Below are positions 25,166-36,738 of a stretch of 64,000 bases of DNA, piece by piece. A program made the position numbers and the translations under genes. The DNA is taken from assembly GCF_003751605.1 (NCBI RefSeq), contig NZ_RJVJ01000002.1, positions 434,001 to 498,000 of the forward strand, written 5' to 3'. The notes beneath the pieces were generated by a model that worked only from the letters and a program-made list of their open reading frames with translations, did no database searches and was not told the origin of the DNA. Source of the stretch: Kitasatospora cineracea. GTDB taxonomy: Bacteria; Actinomycetota; Actinomycetes; Streptomycetales; Streptomycetaceae. Numbering within the stretch: position 1 is the first letter of the stretch; each line of letters opens with the position of its first letter.

Positions 25166-25258
25166 GGGCGACGCCCGCCAGACAACTTCCACGATCCGGA
25201 AGCTGGATTTTGCTTGATGGAAGCTTCTCCGCCGCCCGGCCGGACTGTCAAGGACGCC

Positions 25259-25273
25259 GCAACAATTTGTTGA
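25259..25273. promoter_or_regulatory. AllR-like operator D, separated from hyi by the IS
   Basis: GCAACAATTTGTTGA; arms CAACAA / TTGTTG around one T. It aligns base for base with the other four sites. It would be about 114 bp upstream of the hyi start if the IS were removed. Confidence 0.6.
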
Positions 25274-25340
25274 AGCAGCCGAACTCCCGGCCGCCCGTCC
25301 CGGCGGCACTGTCCGATCGACCAGACCGGGTGGGTCGATA

Positions 25341-25528
25341 AGACCGACCGACACATGGAGGGTGGGGGAAGAAGGGGGCACCTCCCGGCCGAAGGCTGGG
25401 GGAGGGTCGAGGGCCGAGTCCGGGCGGTGCCGACGAGGGAGCCGTGGCGGAGCCACGGCGACCGAGGAGAAGCCGTCCGGGCGAGAGCCATCGGCCCGCG
25501 ACGCCGCCCTCCATGTGCCGGTCGGTCT
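25341..25528. repeat. 188-bp inverted-repeat element (MITE- or REP-like)
   Basis: Terminal 22-bp inverted repeats, 25341-25362 and 25507-25528, with one mismatch, starting AGACCGACCG. The interior contains GAAGGGGGCACCTCCC and GGCTGGGGGAG, also present in the element at 39863-40058. No target duplication is clear. Non-coding. Confidence 0.6.
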
Positions 25529-25539
25529 AAGGTGGGCGG

Positions 25540-25836
25540 GTGCGATTGATGGTGGAGTTCACGACAGAGCCGTTCGAACTGGACGGGTTCCCCGAGCACG
25601 CCAAGGCCGCGCGCCGGGTGGTGGACGAGGCGGGTCTCGCCGTCTCGGTCGGGCCGTTCGGCACCAGCGCCGAGGGCGACGCCGAGCCGGCCCTGGCCGC
25701 CGTCACCCGGCTGCTGCGGGAGACCCTGGCGGCGGGGGCGAGCCGGATCTCGGTCCAGGTCAGCGTGCTGGACGAGCGGCCCGGGACGCCCGGGACGCCC
25801 GGGCCGGAAGGATCCGAAGGAGGGGATAAGCAGTGA
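25540..25836 (+). CDS. Thiamine-binding (MTH1187/DUF77-like) protein
   Basis: 98 aa. The first 80 residues match the small ferredoxin-like thiamine-binding family (VEFTTEPFELDGFPEHAKAARRVV, SVGPFGTSAEGDAE, GASRISVQVSVL). The tail is Gly/Pro/Glu-rich and probably disordered. Such proteins may buffer or sense thiamine-like molecules; the role here is unknown. The stop overlaps the start of the next gene (GTGA), so the two are coupled. It is downstream of the IS and the inverted-repeat element. Confidence 0.65.
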   Translation: MRLMVEFTTEPFELDGFPEHAKAARRVVDEAGLAVSVGPFGTSAEGDAEPALAAVTRLLRETLAAGASRISVQVSVLDERPGTPGTPGPEGSEGGDKQ

Positions 25837-26204
25837 GCGACGCCCTGAACCACCCGCTCACCGCCGCCCTGCGGCCACTGCTGGACGCGGTCGGCGCGAC
25901 CGCGGTCGCGCCGACCGAGGCCCGCGCGGAGGACGTCGTCCTGGAGTGGGACGGCGCGCCGGCCCTGGCGGTGCGGCTGCCGCACCTGAGCAGTGCGCTG
26001 GACCGGCTGCTGGCCGAGATGGTCCGGCAGTTCGACGGGCGGCCGCTGACCGAGCTGGACCGCGCGGACAAGCAGCGGGTCGTCGCCCTGCTGGAGGAGC
26101 GCGGCGCGTTCACCGTCCGCCACGGGGTGGAGACGGTCGCGTCGGCGCTCGGGGTCAGCCGGTTCACCGTGTACAACTACCTGAACCGGCAGGAGAAGGA
26201 CTGA
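25833..26204 (+). CDS. HTH protein with YheO-like DNA-binding domain
   Basis: 123 aa. The C-terminal half ends ERGAFTVRHGVETVASALGVSRFTVYNYLNR, the hallmark of the HTH_22 domain of YheO/DauR-like regulators. The N-terminal 60 residues are too short for a PAS sensor. GTG start overlapping the thiamine-binding gene, then a strong terminator. The pair sits just upstream of the urate operon on the same strand; it may regulate thiamine or purine genes, but no target can be read from the sequence. Confidence 0.7.
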   Translation: MSDALNHPLTAALRPLLDAVGATAVAPTEARAEDVVLEWDGAPALAVRLPHLSSALDRLLAEMVRQFDGRPLTELDRADKQRVVALLEERGAFTVRHGVETVASALGVSRFTVYNYLNRQEKD

Positions 26205-26230
26205 CCCGCCGGGCCCCGTCTTGGCGGATC

Positions 26231-26267
26231 GCACACGGCGCCGGGTCGCGGACCCGGCGCCGTGTGC
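26231..26267. terminator. Strong terminator hairpin
   Basis: Perfect 17-bp stem starting GCACACGGCGCC (26231-26247 with 26251-26267), GCG loop. It separates the HTH gene from the urate operon. Confidence 0.75.
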
Positions 26268-26283
26268 TGTCAGCACAAACAGT

Positions 26284-26298
26284 TCAACAAAGTGTTGA
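26284..26298. promoter_or_regulatory. AllR-like operator B
   Basis: TCAACAAAGTGTTGA, a palindrome with arms TCAACA / TGTTGA, 59 bp upstream of the OHCU decarboxylase start. Confidence 0.65.
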
Positions 26299-26356
26299 CG
26301 GCCTGTTGCGGCCCATCTAGCTTGTGCGGGTGGCACCAACCCTCAGGAGGTCCACC

Positions 26357-26863
26357 GTGACCCAGCCACCCCCTGCCCTCCCGGCCCTGGCCGCCACCGG
26401 CGCGTCCGGGCTGCGGGAGATCCTGCTGGAGGTCTGCTCCAGCCCCACCTGGGCCGCCGCCGTCGCGGCGTCCCGCCCCTGGCACGACCGCGCCGAGCTG
26501 TCCGCCGCCAACGCGAAGGCGATGGCGGAGCTCTCCGCGGACGACCTGCGCGACGCGATGGCCGGGCACGCCCGGATCGGCACCCCGAAGGCCGGCGACG
26601 CCACCTCCGAGCGCGAGCAGGCCGGCATCCGGGGCACCGCCCCGGCCGTGCTGGACGAACTGCGCGCGGCCAACGCCGCCTACGAGGCGAAGTTCGGCCA
26701 CGTGTTCCTGATCTGCGCGACCGGCCGCACCGCGGAGGGCATGCTCGCCGCGCTGCGCGAGCGGTACCCGAACGACACCGCCACCGAGGCGGAGAACGTC
26801 CGGGAGGAACTGCGCAAGATCAACGAGATTCGCCTCGATCAACTGCTTGACGTCAAGCAATGA
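26357..26863 (+). CDS. uraD: OHCU decarboxylase
   Basis: 168 aa. Conserved HARIG (catalytic His), SEREQAGI, YEAKFGHVFLICATGRT and ELRKINEIRLDQL. Converts 2-oxo-4-hydroxy-4-carboxy-5-ureidoimidazoline to S-allantoin. GTG start with AGGAGG; 11 further codons upstream lack a binding site. First gene of the operon uraD, HIU hydrolase, uricase, preceded by operator B. Confidence 0.93.
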   Translation: MTQPPPALPALAATGASGLREILLEVCSSPTWAAAVAASRPWHDRAELSAANAKAMAELSADDLRDAMAGHARIGTPKAGDATSEREQAGIRGTAPAVLDELRAANAAYEAKFGHVFLICATGRTAEGMLAALRERYPNDTATEAENVREELRKINEIRLDQLLDVKQ

Positions 26864-26909
26864 ATTGACGGACAGTCACTTCCTGCCATTCAGTGAGGTC
26901 TTCCCCACC

Positions 26910-27242
26910 ATGACCGGCATCTCCACGCATGTGCTCGACACCAGCCTCGGCCGTCCGGCCGAGGGCGTTCCGGTCGAGCTGGCACTGCACACCGAGGGTG
27001 GCTGGCAGGTGCTCGGCACCTCCGCCACGGACTCCGACGGCCGGGTCAAGGACCTGCCGGCCGCGGAGGCGGGCTCGGTCGTCCGGCTGCTGTTCGACAC
27101 CGCGGCGTACTACGCGGGGTCGGCCGAGCAGCCGTTCTTCCCCGAGGTCTCGATCGTCTTCACGGTCGCGCCCGCGCAGCACCACTACCACGTGCCGTTG
27201 CTGCTCAACCCGTTCGGCTACTCGGTCTACCGCGGAAGCTAG
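26910..27242 (+). CDS. hiuH: 5-Hydroxyisourate hydrolase (transthyretin-like)
   Basis: 110 aa. ISTHVLDTSLGRPAEG at the start, HHYHVPLLLNPFGYSVYRGS at the end; the C-terminal YRGS tetrapeptide is the HIU hydrolase signature that separates it from transthyretin. Hydrolyses HIU to OHCU. ATG chosen at MTGIST; GAGG lies 11 nt upstream. 46 bp after uraD, 31 bp before uricase. Confidence 0.95.
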   Translation: MTGISTHVLDTSLGRPAEGVPVELALHTEGGWQVLGTSATDSDGRVKDLPAAEAGSVVRLLFDTAAYYAGSAEQPFFPEVSIVFTVAPAQHHYHVPLLLNPFGYSVYRGS

Positions 27243-27273
27243 GTAGACCGTCTGGAACCCTAGGAGCCACGTC

Positions 27274-28194
27274 ATGGCCCACGTGCTCGGTCAGAACCAG
27301 TACGGCAAGGCGGAGAACCGCATCGTCCGGGTCTACCGCGATTCCACCCGCCACGAGATCAAGGACCTGAACGTCTCGGTCGCGCTGCGCGGCGAGTTCG
27401 ACGACGTGCACCTCACCGGCTCGAACGCCAACTGCCTGCCCACCGACACCACCAAGAACACCGTGTACGCCTACGCCAAGGAGCACGGCATCGAGTCCGC
27501 CGAGGGCTTCGCGGTCCGGCTGGCCCGGCACTTCGTGGACGACACCGAGCGCGGCGTCGTGCACAGCGCCCGGATCCGGGTCGAGGAGTACGGCTGGGAG
27601 CGGATCAAGACCCCCGACTCCTCCTCCCGGTTCATCGGCTCCGAGGAGGTCGGCCACTCCTTCGTCCGCAAGGGCCAGGAGGTGCGCACCACCGAGGTGG
27701 TGTACGACGGCGACCGGTTCCGGGTGATCTCCGGGCTCAAGGACCTGGTGGTGCTGAACACCACCAACTCGGAGTTCTGGGGCTACATCAAGGACCAGTA
27801 CACCACCCTCCAGGAGGCGTACGACCGCATCCTGGCCACCCAGGTCACCGCCCGCTGGGCGTTCGGCTTCCACGGCCGCGACGACCAGCCGGAGCCGAAC
27901 TGGAACCGCTCGTACCAGCAGGTGCGCCGCCACCTGCTGGAGGCGTTCGCCGAGACCTACTCCTACTCGCTGCAGCAGACCCTGCACGCGATGGGCACCC
28001 GGGTGCTGAACAACCGCGCCGAGGTGGACGAGGTCCGCCTCGAACTGCCGAACAAGCACCACTTCCTGGTCGACCTGGAGCCGTTCGGACTGAAGAACGA
28101 CAACGAGGTCTACTTCGCCGCCGACCGGATGTACGGCCTGATCGAGGGCACCGTGCACCGCGAGGGCGTCACCCCGGTCATCCCGGTCGCCTGA
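27274..28194 (+). CDS. uox: Urate oxidase (uricase)
   Basis: 306 aa, cofactor-free uricase. N-terminal Lys in QNQYGKAENR, LPTDTTKNTVYAYAKEHG with the catalytic Thr, SSRFIGSEEVGHSFVRKG, and the C-terminal NDNEVYFAADRMYGLIEGTVHR. Oxidises urate to 5-hydroxyisourate and H2O2. ATG with CCTAGGAG about 7 nt upstream. Last gene of the uraD operon; the permease behind it has its own 211-bp leader. Confidence 0.96.
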   Translation: MAHVLGQNQYGKAENRIVRVYRDSTRHEIKDLNVSVALRGEFDDVHLTGSNANCLPTDTTKNTVYAYAKEHGIESAEGFAVRLARHFVDDTERGVVHSARIRVEEYGWERIKTPDSSSRFIGSEEVGHSFVRKGQEVRTTEVVYDGDRFRVISGLKDLVVLNTTNSEFWGYIKDQYTTLQEAYDRILATQVTARWAFGFHGRDDQPEPNWNRSYQQVRRHLLEAFAETYSYSLQQTLHAMGTRVLNNRAEVDEVRLELPNKHHFLVDLEPFGLKNDNEVYFAADRMYGLIEGTVHREGVTPVIPVA

Positions 28195-28284
28195 CGCTCC
28201 GCCAACAGCCTTACGCAGCACCGAAGTTCCACTCTCTCCCTCCCCCCACCGTTCGGAGACCGTGCCCGCCCTCACGGCGGCAGT

Positions 28285-28367
28285 CCCGGGAGCTGGAGAG
28301 CAGTCCGGAGGGACTCTGCACCGTCGTCCCGCCCTCCGGCCGATCCACACCCTCTCCAGCGCCCGGG
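28285..28367 (+). promoter_or_regulatory. Structured leader upstream of the purine permease
   Basis: A long-range stem pairs CCCGGG-A-GCTGGAGAG (28285-28300) with CTCTCCAGC-G-CCCGGG (28352-28367), 15 pairs with one mismatch. It encloses AGTCC-GGAG-GGACT (28302-28315). It sits 38 bp before the permease start. It could be a cis-acting RNA or a uricase terminator; there is no match to a riboswitch I know. Confidence 0.4.
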
Positions 28368-29772
28368 TTGCGCCGAGAGCCTGGGGCAGCAAAGGGGCTA
28401 CTTCCATGGCACTCCGCACCACCCCCACCACTGACGACGGTTCCACCCCCACCCACCCGGTGGACGAGGTGCTCTCCCCGCCGAAGCTGTTCGGCACCGG
28501 GCTGCAGCACGTCGCCGCGATGTACGCCGGCGTGGTCGCTCCACCCCTGATCGTGGGCGCGGGCGTCGGGCTGACCCCCGGCGAACTCGCCCTGCTGATA
28601 TCGGCCAGCCTGTTCACCGCCGGACTGGCCACCCTGCTGCAGACCCTGGGCGTCTGGCGGATCGGGGCCCGGCTCCCGTTCGTCAACGGCGTCTCGTTCG
28701 CCGGCGTCGCACCGATGCTGGCGATCGCCAAGGAGCACGGCCCGAAGGACGCCCTCCCGGTGATCTTCGGCGCGGTGATCGTCGCGGGGGTCCTGTGCTT
28801 CCTCGCGGCACCGTACTTCTGCCGGCTCGTCAGGTTCTTCCCGGCGGTCGTGCAGGGCACCGTGATCACCCTGATCGGCGTCTCCCTACTGCCGGTGGCG
28901 GTCAACTGGGCGCGCGGCGGCTCGCCGGGCGCGCCCGGCTACGGCTCCGCGAAGGCGGTCGGCCTGGCCGCGTTCACGCTGGCCGCCGTGGTGCTGGGCA
29001 ACCGGCTGCTGCGGGGCTTCTGGCAGCAGATGTCCCTGCTGATCGGACTGGCCGTCGGCACCGCCGCCGCCTTCCCGCTCGGCCTGGCCGACTTCTCGAA
29101 GGTCGGCGAGGCGCAGGTGTTCGCGCTGCCCTCGCCGTTCCACTTCGGCGGGCCGCAGTTCGACGCCGCGGCCATCGTGTCGATGTGCATCGTCATGGTG
29201 GTCTCGATGACCGAGTCCACCGCCGACATGCTGGCGCTGGGCCGGATCGTCGACCGCGAGGCGGACGAGCCGACCCTGGCGGCCGGCCTGCGCGCCGACG
29301 GCCTGGCCACCGCGGTCAGCCCGGTGTTCAACGGCTTCGCGTGCAGCGCGTTCGCCCAGAACATCGGACTGGTGGCGCTCACCAAGGTCCGCAGCCGGTT
29401 CGTGGTCGCGGCCGGCGGCGGGATCCTGGTGCTGCTGGGCCTGTTCCCGGTGCTCGGCTCGGTCGTGTCGCTGGTGCCGCAGCCGGTGCTCGGCGGCGCG
29501 GGGATCGTGCTGTTCGGCACGGTCGCGGCGTCCGGCATCCGCACCCTCGCGGAGGCCGGGATGGAGTCGACCTCGCACACCATCCTGGTGTCGGTGTCGC
29601 TCGGGGTCGGGATCATCCCGATCGCCGTACCGTCCTTCTACGACGGGTTCCCGGAGGCCGTCCGCACCCTGATGCACTCCGGCATCTCGGCCGGCTGCCT
29701 GGCCGCGGTGCTGCTCAACCTGCTGTTCCACCACGTCGGCTCCGCCGGCCGTTCCCTCCAAGGAGTACCCCC

Positions 29773-31155
<1,383 letters not shown>

Positions 31156-31174
31156 CGCCCCCTCACACTCCGGG

Positions 31175-31202
31175 GGCCCGCCGCCAGGGACGACGGCGGG
31201 CC
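31175..31202. terminator. Terminator hairpin after 8-oxoguanine deaminase
   Basis: 9-bp stem GGCCCGCCG / CGGCGGGCC with a 10-nt loop, 20 bp past the stop. Confidence 0.5.
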
Positions 31203-31213
31203 TCCGGACCCAC

Positions 31214-31245
31214 GGCCCCGGACCCACGGCGAAGGGTCCGGGGCC
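31214..31245. terminator. Terminator hairpin after the MFS gene
   Basis: Perfect 12-bp stem GGCCCCGGACCC / GGGTCCGGGGCC with an 8-nt loop, 16 bp past the convergent MFS stop. Confidence 0.55.
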
Positions 31246-31260
31246 GACTCCGCGCTCCGC

Positions 31261-32496
31261 TCACGCCACCGCCGGGCGCACCGCCGCCCCGCGCGCCACC
31301 GCCCGGATCGCCAGCCCCGCCGCGGCCAGCAGGGCGCCCAGGACGGCCCAGCCCGCGACGCCGTGGGTGAGGACGGTGGCGGTGACGACCAGCGGGCCGA
31401 TGACGTGCGAGCCGGCCTGGCCGCTCATGAACACGCCCTGGTACTCGCCGTGCCGGTCCGGGTCGGCCAGGTCGAGGCTGAGCGTCCAGCCGCCCGCGGA
31501 GGTGAGCAGTTCGGCGAGGCTGTGCAGCAGCACGCCGGTCAGCACCAGGGCCACCGCGAGGACGGCGCCGTGCCCGGCGGCGGCCGCGTACACCAGGCAG
31601 GCCGCGCCCAGCAGGACGCCGCCGCGGGCGCAGGCCCGGGCGGCCGAGCGGAGGTCGGTCACGCCGCGGCCGGCGCGGACCTGGAACAGCACCACGGTCA
31701 GGCAGTTGACGATGCCGACCACCGCGACCAGGGCGCGCGGCGCGGCGGTGCGGGTGGCGATCCACAGCGGGATGCCGATCTCCAGCATGGCGAACTGCAG
31801 TTCCAGCACGGCGTGCAGGAAGGCCACCAGCAGGTAGCGCCGGTCGGCGAGCGCGGTGCGCGCCCGGCCGGCGCCGGTCCGCCGCCCGGCGGGGACGTCG
31901 GCCTCCGGCAGGCCGCGCAGCAGCAGCGAGGTGGCGGCGAAGCTGGCGGCGTCCACGGCCAGCGCGGCGGTGTAGCCCCAGTGGCTGTCCGACTGGAGGG
32001 CGAAGACCGCGCCGGTGGAGCCGATCACCAGCCCGGCGTTCATCACCGAGCGCAGCACCGCCCGCGAGCGCACCTGGTCCTCGGCGGGCAGCAGGTGCGC
32101 GATCAGCGCGCTGCGCACCACGACCGCGCCGCGTTCCAGCACGGTGGCGGTGACGACGGCGGCGACGAACGGTGCGAAGCCGTCGACGAAGGCGTAGGTG
32201 AGGACGGCCAGGCCCTGCAGCGGCCCGAGCAGGTACAGCAGCCGGCGGTGGCCGACCCGGTCGGCGAGCCGTCCGAACGGGACGCCGGCCAGCATCCCGG
32301 CGACTCCGGCGGCGGCCAGTCCGGTGGCCAACTGTCCGGCGCTCAGCCCCACTTGGCGGGTGAAGTAGAGGGCGCTGACGGAGTAGTAGAGGCCGTTGCC
32401 GACGGTGTTGACGGCGGTCATCACGGCGAGCCGACGCAGGATCGGGTCTGCGGGCAGGAGGGAGCGGCGCCCGGCGGGCGCGGCGGCGGCGGTCAT
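31261..32496 (-). CDS. MFS transporter
   Basis: 411 aa from the ATG at 32496 (a TTG at 32553 would add 19). Twelve predicted membrane helices; the loop 2-3 motif GRLADRVGHRR is clear. Probably a drug or small-molecule exporter. It diverges from the ArsR-like regulator at 32553 with almost no gap, a typical repressor-exporter pair. The ATG has no obvious ribosome binding site, so the start is uncertain. Confidence 0.82.
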   Translation of the reverse strand: MTAAAAPAGRRSLLPADPILRRLAVMTAVNTVGNGLYYSVSALYFTRQVGLSAGQLATGLAAAGVAGMLAGVPFGRLADRVGHRRLLYLLGPLQGLAVLTYAFVDGFAPFVAAVVTATVLERGAVVVRSALIAHLLPAEDQVRSRAVLRSVMNAGLVIGSTGAVFALQSDSHWGYTAALAVDAASFAATSLLLRGLPEADVPAGRRTGAGRARTALADRRYLLVAFLHAVLELQFAMLEIGIPLWIATRTAAPRALVAVVGIVNCLTVVLFQVRAGRGVTDLRSAARACARGGVLLGAACLVYAAAAGHGAVLAVALVLTGVLLHSLAELLTSAGGWTLSLDLADPDRHGEYQGVFMSGQAGSHVIGPLVVTATVLTHGVAGWAVLGALLAAAGLAIRAVARGAAVRPAVA

Positions 32497-32552
32497 GCGG
32501 GCCAGGACACCAGGGTTCCCGACGGCCGGGAATCCTTTTACCGTTGGGGTCA

Positions 32553-33554
32553 ATGTTCGAGTTCGCCTTCGGCGTGGACGACCTCGCCACCACCTGGATC
32601 ACCTACTCGCCCCTGCAGGAGGCGGTGTTCAGCCTGCGGGCCCGCCGCCGCCCGGCGGCGTACCCGCACTACCGGCGCTGGACGGCGTCCTGGGAGGCCG
32701 AGTACCGGGAGCTGGACTCCGCCCTGCTGGACGCGCTGGTGACGCCCCGGGTCTGGGTGCCGGACTTCCTGACGCCCCGCCCGTCCTCCCGGCGGCCGTC
32801 CTTCGAGAGCGAGTTGGCGCTCCTGGCGCGGACCGCGCCGGAGACGGTGGCGAAGGACTTCGCGGCCGCGTACCGGGGCGACGGGGCGCCGCTGCCGGAG
32901 GCGGTGGCGTCCCGGCTGGACGATCCGGAGCGGCTGCTGGCGCACTGCACGGCACAGCTGCGCGGGTACTGGGAGCGCTGCCTGCTGCCGCGCTGGTGGC
33001 CGCGGGCCCGGGCGGTCCTGGAGGCCGACCTGGCGTACCGGGGGCGGCTGTTCGCGGAGCACGGCGCGGAGGGACTGTTCGCCGAACTCTCCCCTCAACT
33101 CTCGTGGAACGCCGGGGTGTTGAGGCTGGACGACCCGGATCCTCGGGTGCGTGCGCTGGGCGGCCGACGCACCCGGGTGGCGGGGCGCGGCCTGGTCCTG
33201 CTGCCCACCCTGTGCGGCCGCAGCGCGCACACCGTCATCGACCCGGGCGAGCCGCCGGTGATCAGCTACCCGGCCCGCGGCACGGCGCTGCTGGGCGAGC
33301 AGCAGCCGTTCCCCGAAGTGCCGGACGCGCTGGCCGAGTTGATCGGCCCCCCGCGGGCCCGCCTACTCCTGCTGCTGGCCCACCCCGCCACCACCACCGC
33401 CCTGGCCCACCGCCTCGGCGTCACCCCGGGCGCCGTCAGCCGCCACCTGTCCGCCCTCACCGCCGCGGGCCTGCTCACCCGCACCCGGGCCGGCCGCAGC
33501 GTGCTGTACGCCCGCTCCCCCTTGGGCGCCGCCCTCGCCTCCGGCGGCCGGTGA
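32553..33554 (+). CDS. ArsR-like winged-helix regulator (DUF5937-type)
   Basis: 333 aa. The N-terminal 240 residues (MFEFAFGVDDLATTWITYSPLQE) form the large sensor region seen in actinobacterial DUF5937 proteins. The C-terminus is a winged helix: RLLLLLAHPATTTALAHRLGVTPGAVSRHLSALTAAGLL. No ribosome binding site is visible before the ATG, so it may be translated from a leaderless mRNA. Probable repressor of the divergent MFS exporter. Confidence 0.82.
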   Translation: MFEFAFGVDDLATTWITYSPLQEAVFSLRARRRPAAYPHYRRWTASWEAEYRELDSALLDALVTPRVWVPDFLTPRPSSRRPSFESELALLARTAPETVAKDFAAAYRGDGAPLPEAVASRLDDPERLLAHCTAQLRGYWERCLLPRWWPRARAVLEADLAYRGRLFAEHGAEGLFAELSPQLSWNAGVLRLDDPDPRVRALGGRRTRVAGRGLVLLPTLCGRSAHTVIDPGEPPVISYPARGTALLGEQQPFPEVPDALAELIGPPRARLLLLLAHPATTTALAHRLGVTPGAVSRHLSALTAAGLLTRTRAGRSVLYARSPLGAALASGGR

Positions 33555-33579
33555 AGTCCCCGGCCGGTGCGGGGACTTC
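33553..33579. terminator. Terminator hairpin overlapping the regulator stop
   Basis: 10-bp stem GAAGTCCCCG / CGGGGACTTC with a 7-nt loop. A run of seven or more T at about 33661-33668 lies further downstream. Confidence 0.55.
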
Positions 33580-33680
33580 GCCGCCCGGGTCGCCGCGCCT
33601 GCCGGTCCTGTGCACCGGGACGGCTTCGCCCCGGCCCGGACGGCCCCCTGCCCGCACCTGCTTTTTTTCTCGGCGGCCGG

Positions 33681-34067
33681 TCAGGCCTCGCGGCCCAGGG
33701 TCGCCAAGTAGGCGCGCCAGCCGCCGTGTTCGGTGATCTCGCGGTGGGTGCCGCGTTCGAGCTGGCCGCGGGCGAGGACCATCGAGAGGGAGGGGGTGCC
33801 GTCGGCCAGCTCGATGACGCCGAGCTCGAGTTCGAGGGGTTCGCCGGGGAGGACGGCGTCCCGGAGGTGTTCCAGCGGGAGGTCGTACAGTTCGCCCTCG
33901 ATGGCGGTGTCGACGTTCGGGTCGGCGAGCAGGGCGGGGCATTCGTCGCGGATGGAGAAGAAGCGGTAGCCGGGGGCGGTGCTGACCGGGCCGACCAGGT
34001 GGCCGTGGACCTTGGCGTGGAAGGGGCCGCCGGTCATCGCCTGGCCGTTGAAGAAGATGCGTGCCAT
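33681..34067 (-). CDS. Allophanate hydrolase C-terminal-like (GGCT-fold) protein
   Basis: 128 aa. It matches only the C-terminal domain of allophanate hydrolase: STAPGYRFFSIRDECPAL, EGELYDLPLEHLRDAV, LELGVIELADGTP and the end EHGGWRAYL. The amidase domain is absent, so it cannot be a full AtzF. ATG with AAGGAG. It lies about 100 bp after malate synthase on the same strand. Inference: a small enzyme or binding protein acting on a ureido compound, possibly covering the missing ureidoglycolate step; this is speculative. Confidence 0.7.
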   Translation of the reverse strand: MARIFFNGQAMTGGPFHAKVHGHLVGPVSTAPGYRFFSIRDECPALLADPNVDTAIEGELYDLPLEHLRDAVLPGEPLELELGVIELADGTPSLSMVLARGQLERGTHREITEHGGWRAYLATLGREA

Positions 34068-34168
34068 GGTGCTCCTTTCGTTGGGCCGCCCCGTACCGCG
34101 GCCGGTGTGAGGGTGCCGGCGGTACGGGGCGGGGCGTGCGGGGCGTGGGCCCGGTCGACGGGGGCGGG

Positions 34169-35815
<1,647 letters not shown>

Positions 35816-35880
35816 GGGCAGGACTCTCCTTGGGCTGTTCCGTTCTGTACAGTGGAGACTAGTTTCCGCGATACAGAATT

Positions 35881-35895
35881 TCAACGGTTTGTTGA
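35881..35895. promoter_or_regulatory. AllR-like operator C
   Basis: TCAACGGTTTGTTGA, palindrome with 5-bp arms, in the gap between divergent aceB (66 bp away) and the IclR gene (48 bp away). Confidence 0.65.
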
Positions 35896-35942
35896 TGAAT
35901 CGCGTGGACTCTACTCCTCCCCGGACATTGAAGGGAACGCCC

Positions 35943-36713
35943 GTGGCCAGCACCTCCACCGAACGCACCACCGGCTCGGTGCAGTCCGTCGAGCGCGCCT
36001 TCCAGCTCCTGGAGGCGCTCGCCGACTCCGGCGGCGTCGCCACCCTCAGCGAGCTGTCCGCCAGCTCCGGCCTGCCGATGCCGACCATCCACCGCCTGGT
36101 CCGCACCCTGGTCGCCCAGGGCTACGTCCGGCAGGACACCGCCCGCCGCTACACCCTCGGCCCGCGCCTGATCCGCCTCGGCGAGACCGCCGGCCGCCTC
36201 CTCGGCTCCTGGGCCCGCCCCTACCTGGCCGAACTCATGGAGGCCACCGGCGAGACCGCCAACCTGGCCGTCCTGGAGGGCGGCGAGGTGGTCTACGTCG
36301 GGCAGGTCCAGTCCCGCCGCTCCATGCGCATGTTCACCGAGGTCGGCCGCCGCGTCCAGCCCCACTGCACCGGCGTCGGCAAGGCGCTGCTCGCCCAGCT
36401 CCCCGAGGACGAGGCCCGCGCCCTGCTCGGCCCCGGCCCGCTCCAGGCGCACACCCCGCACACCGTCACCACCCCCGCCGCGCTGCTCACCCAGCTCGCC
36501 ACCGCCCGCGAGCTCGGCTACGTGGTCGACGACCAGGAGCAGGAGATCGGCGTCCGCTGCATCGCCGTCGCCGTCCCCGGCGCCCCCACCCCGACCGCCC
36601 TCTCGGTCTCCGGCCCCGAGGCCCGCATCCAGGCCCTGGAGGCCCAGTCCGGCGCCGCCGGCCTGGTGCCGCTCATGCAGGCGATCGCCGCCCGCCTCGG
36701 CGAGGTCCTCTGA
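35943..36713 (+). CDS. allR: IclR-family regulator, AllR-like
   Basis: 256 aa from GTG with AAGGGAA upstream (an ATG at 35895 would overlap operator C). Winged helix SVERAFQLLEALADSGGVATLSELSASSGLPMPTIHRL, effector domain with TGVGKALLAQLPEDEARALL and VDDQEQEIGVRCIAVAV. Known: AllR of S. coelicolor is an IclR repressor of the allantoin genes. Divergence from aceB and the shared operator in allantoinase, uraD and hyi promoters support the same role here. Confidence 0.88.
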   Translation: MASTSTERTTGSVQSVERAFQLLEALADSGGVATLSELSASSGLPMPTIHRLVRTLVAQGYVRQDTARRYTLGPRLIRLGETAGRLLGSWARPYLAELMEATGETANLAVLEGGEVVYVGQVQSRRSMRMFTEVGRRVQPHCTGVGKALLAQLPEDEARALLGPGPLQAHTPHTVTTPAALLTQLATARELGYVVDDQEQEIGVRCIAVAVPGAPTPTALSVSGPEARIQALEAQSGAAGLVPLMQAIAARLGEVL

Positions 36714-36738
36714 CGGTGCGTCAACTCCCTTTTCCCGC

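Larger units (their letters stand above)
25162..25539. other. Gene-free gap with operator D and an inverted-repeat element
   Basis: 378 bp without a credible gene. It holds the right flank of the IS, an AllR-like palindrome at 25259-25273 and a 188-bp inverted-repeat element at 25341-25528. The promoter of the thiamine-binding gene must lie near its right end or in the element. Confidence 0.6.

Noticed and set aside
33655..33670. Poly-T tract as a classic intrinsic terminator
   Set aside because: The nearest strong hairpin is about 80 bp upstream, so the T-run is not directly behind a stem.
33681..34067. Full allophanate hydrolase
   Set aside because: Only the C-terminal domain is encoded; no amidase domain with Lys-cis-Ser-Ser is found upstream or downstream.
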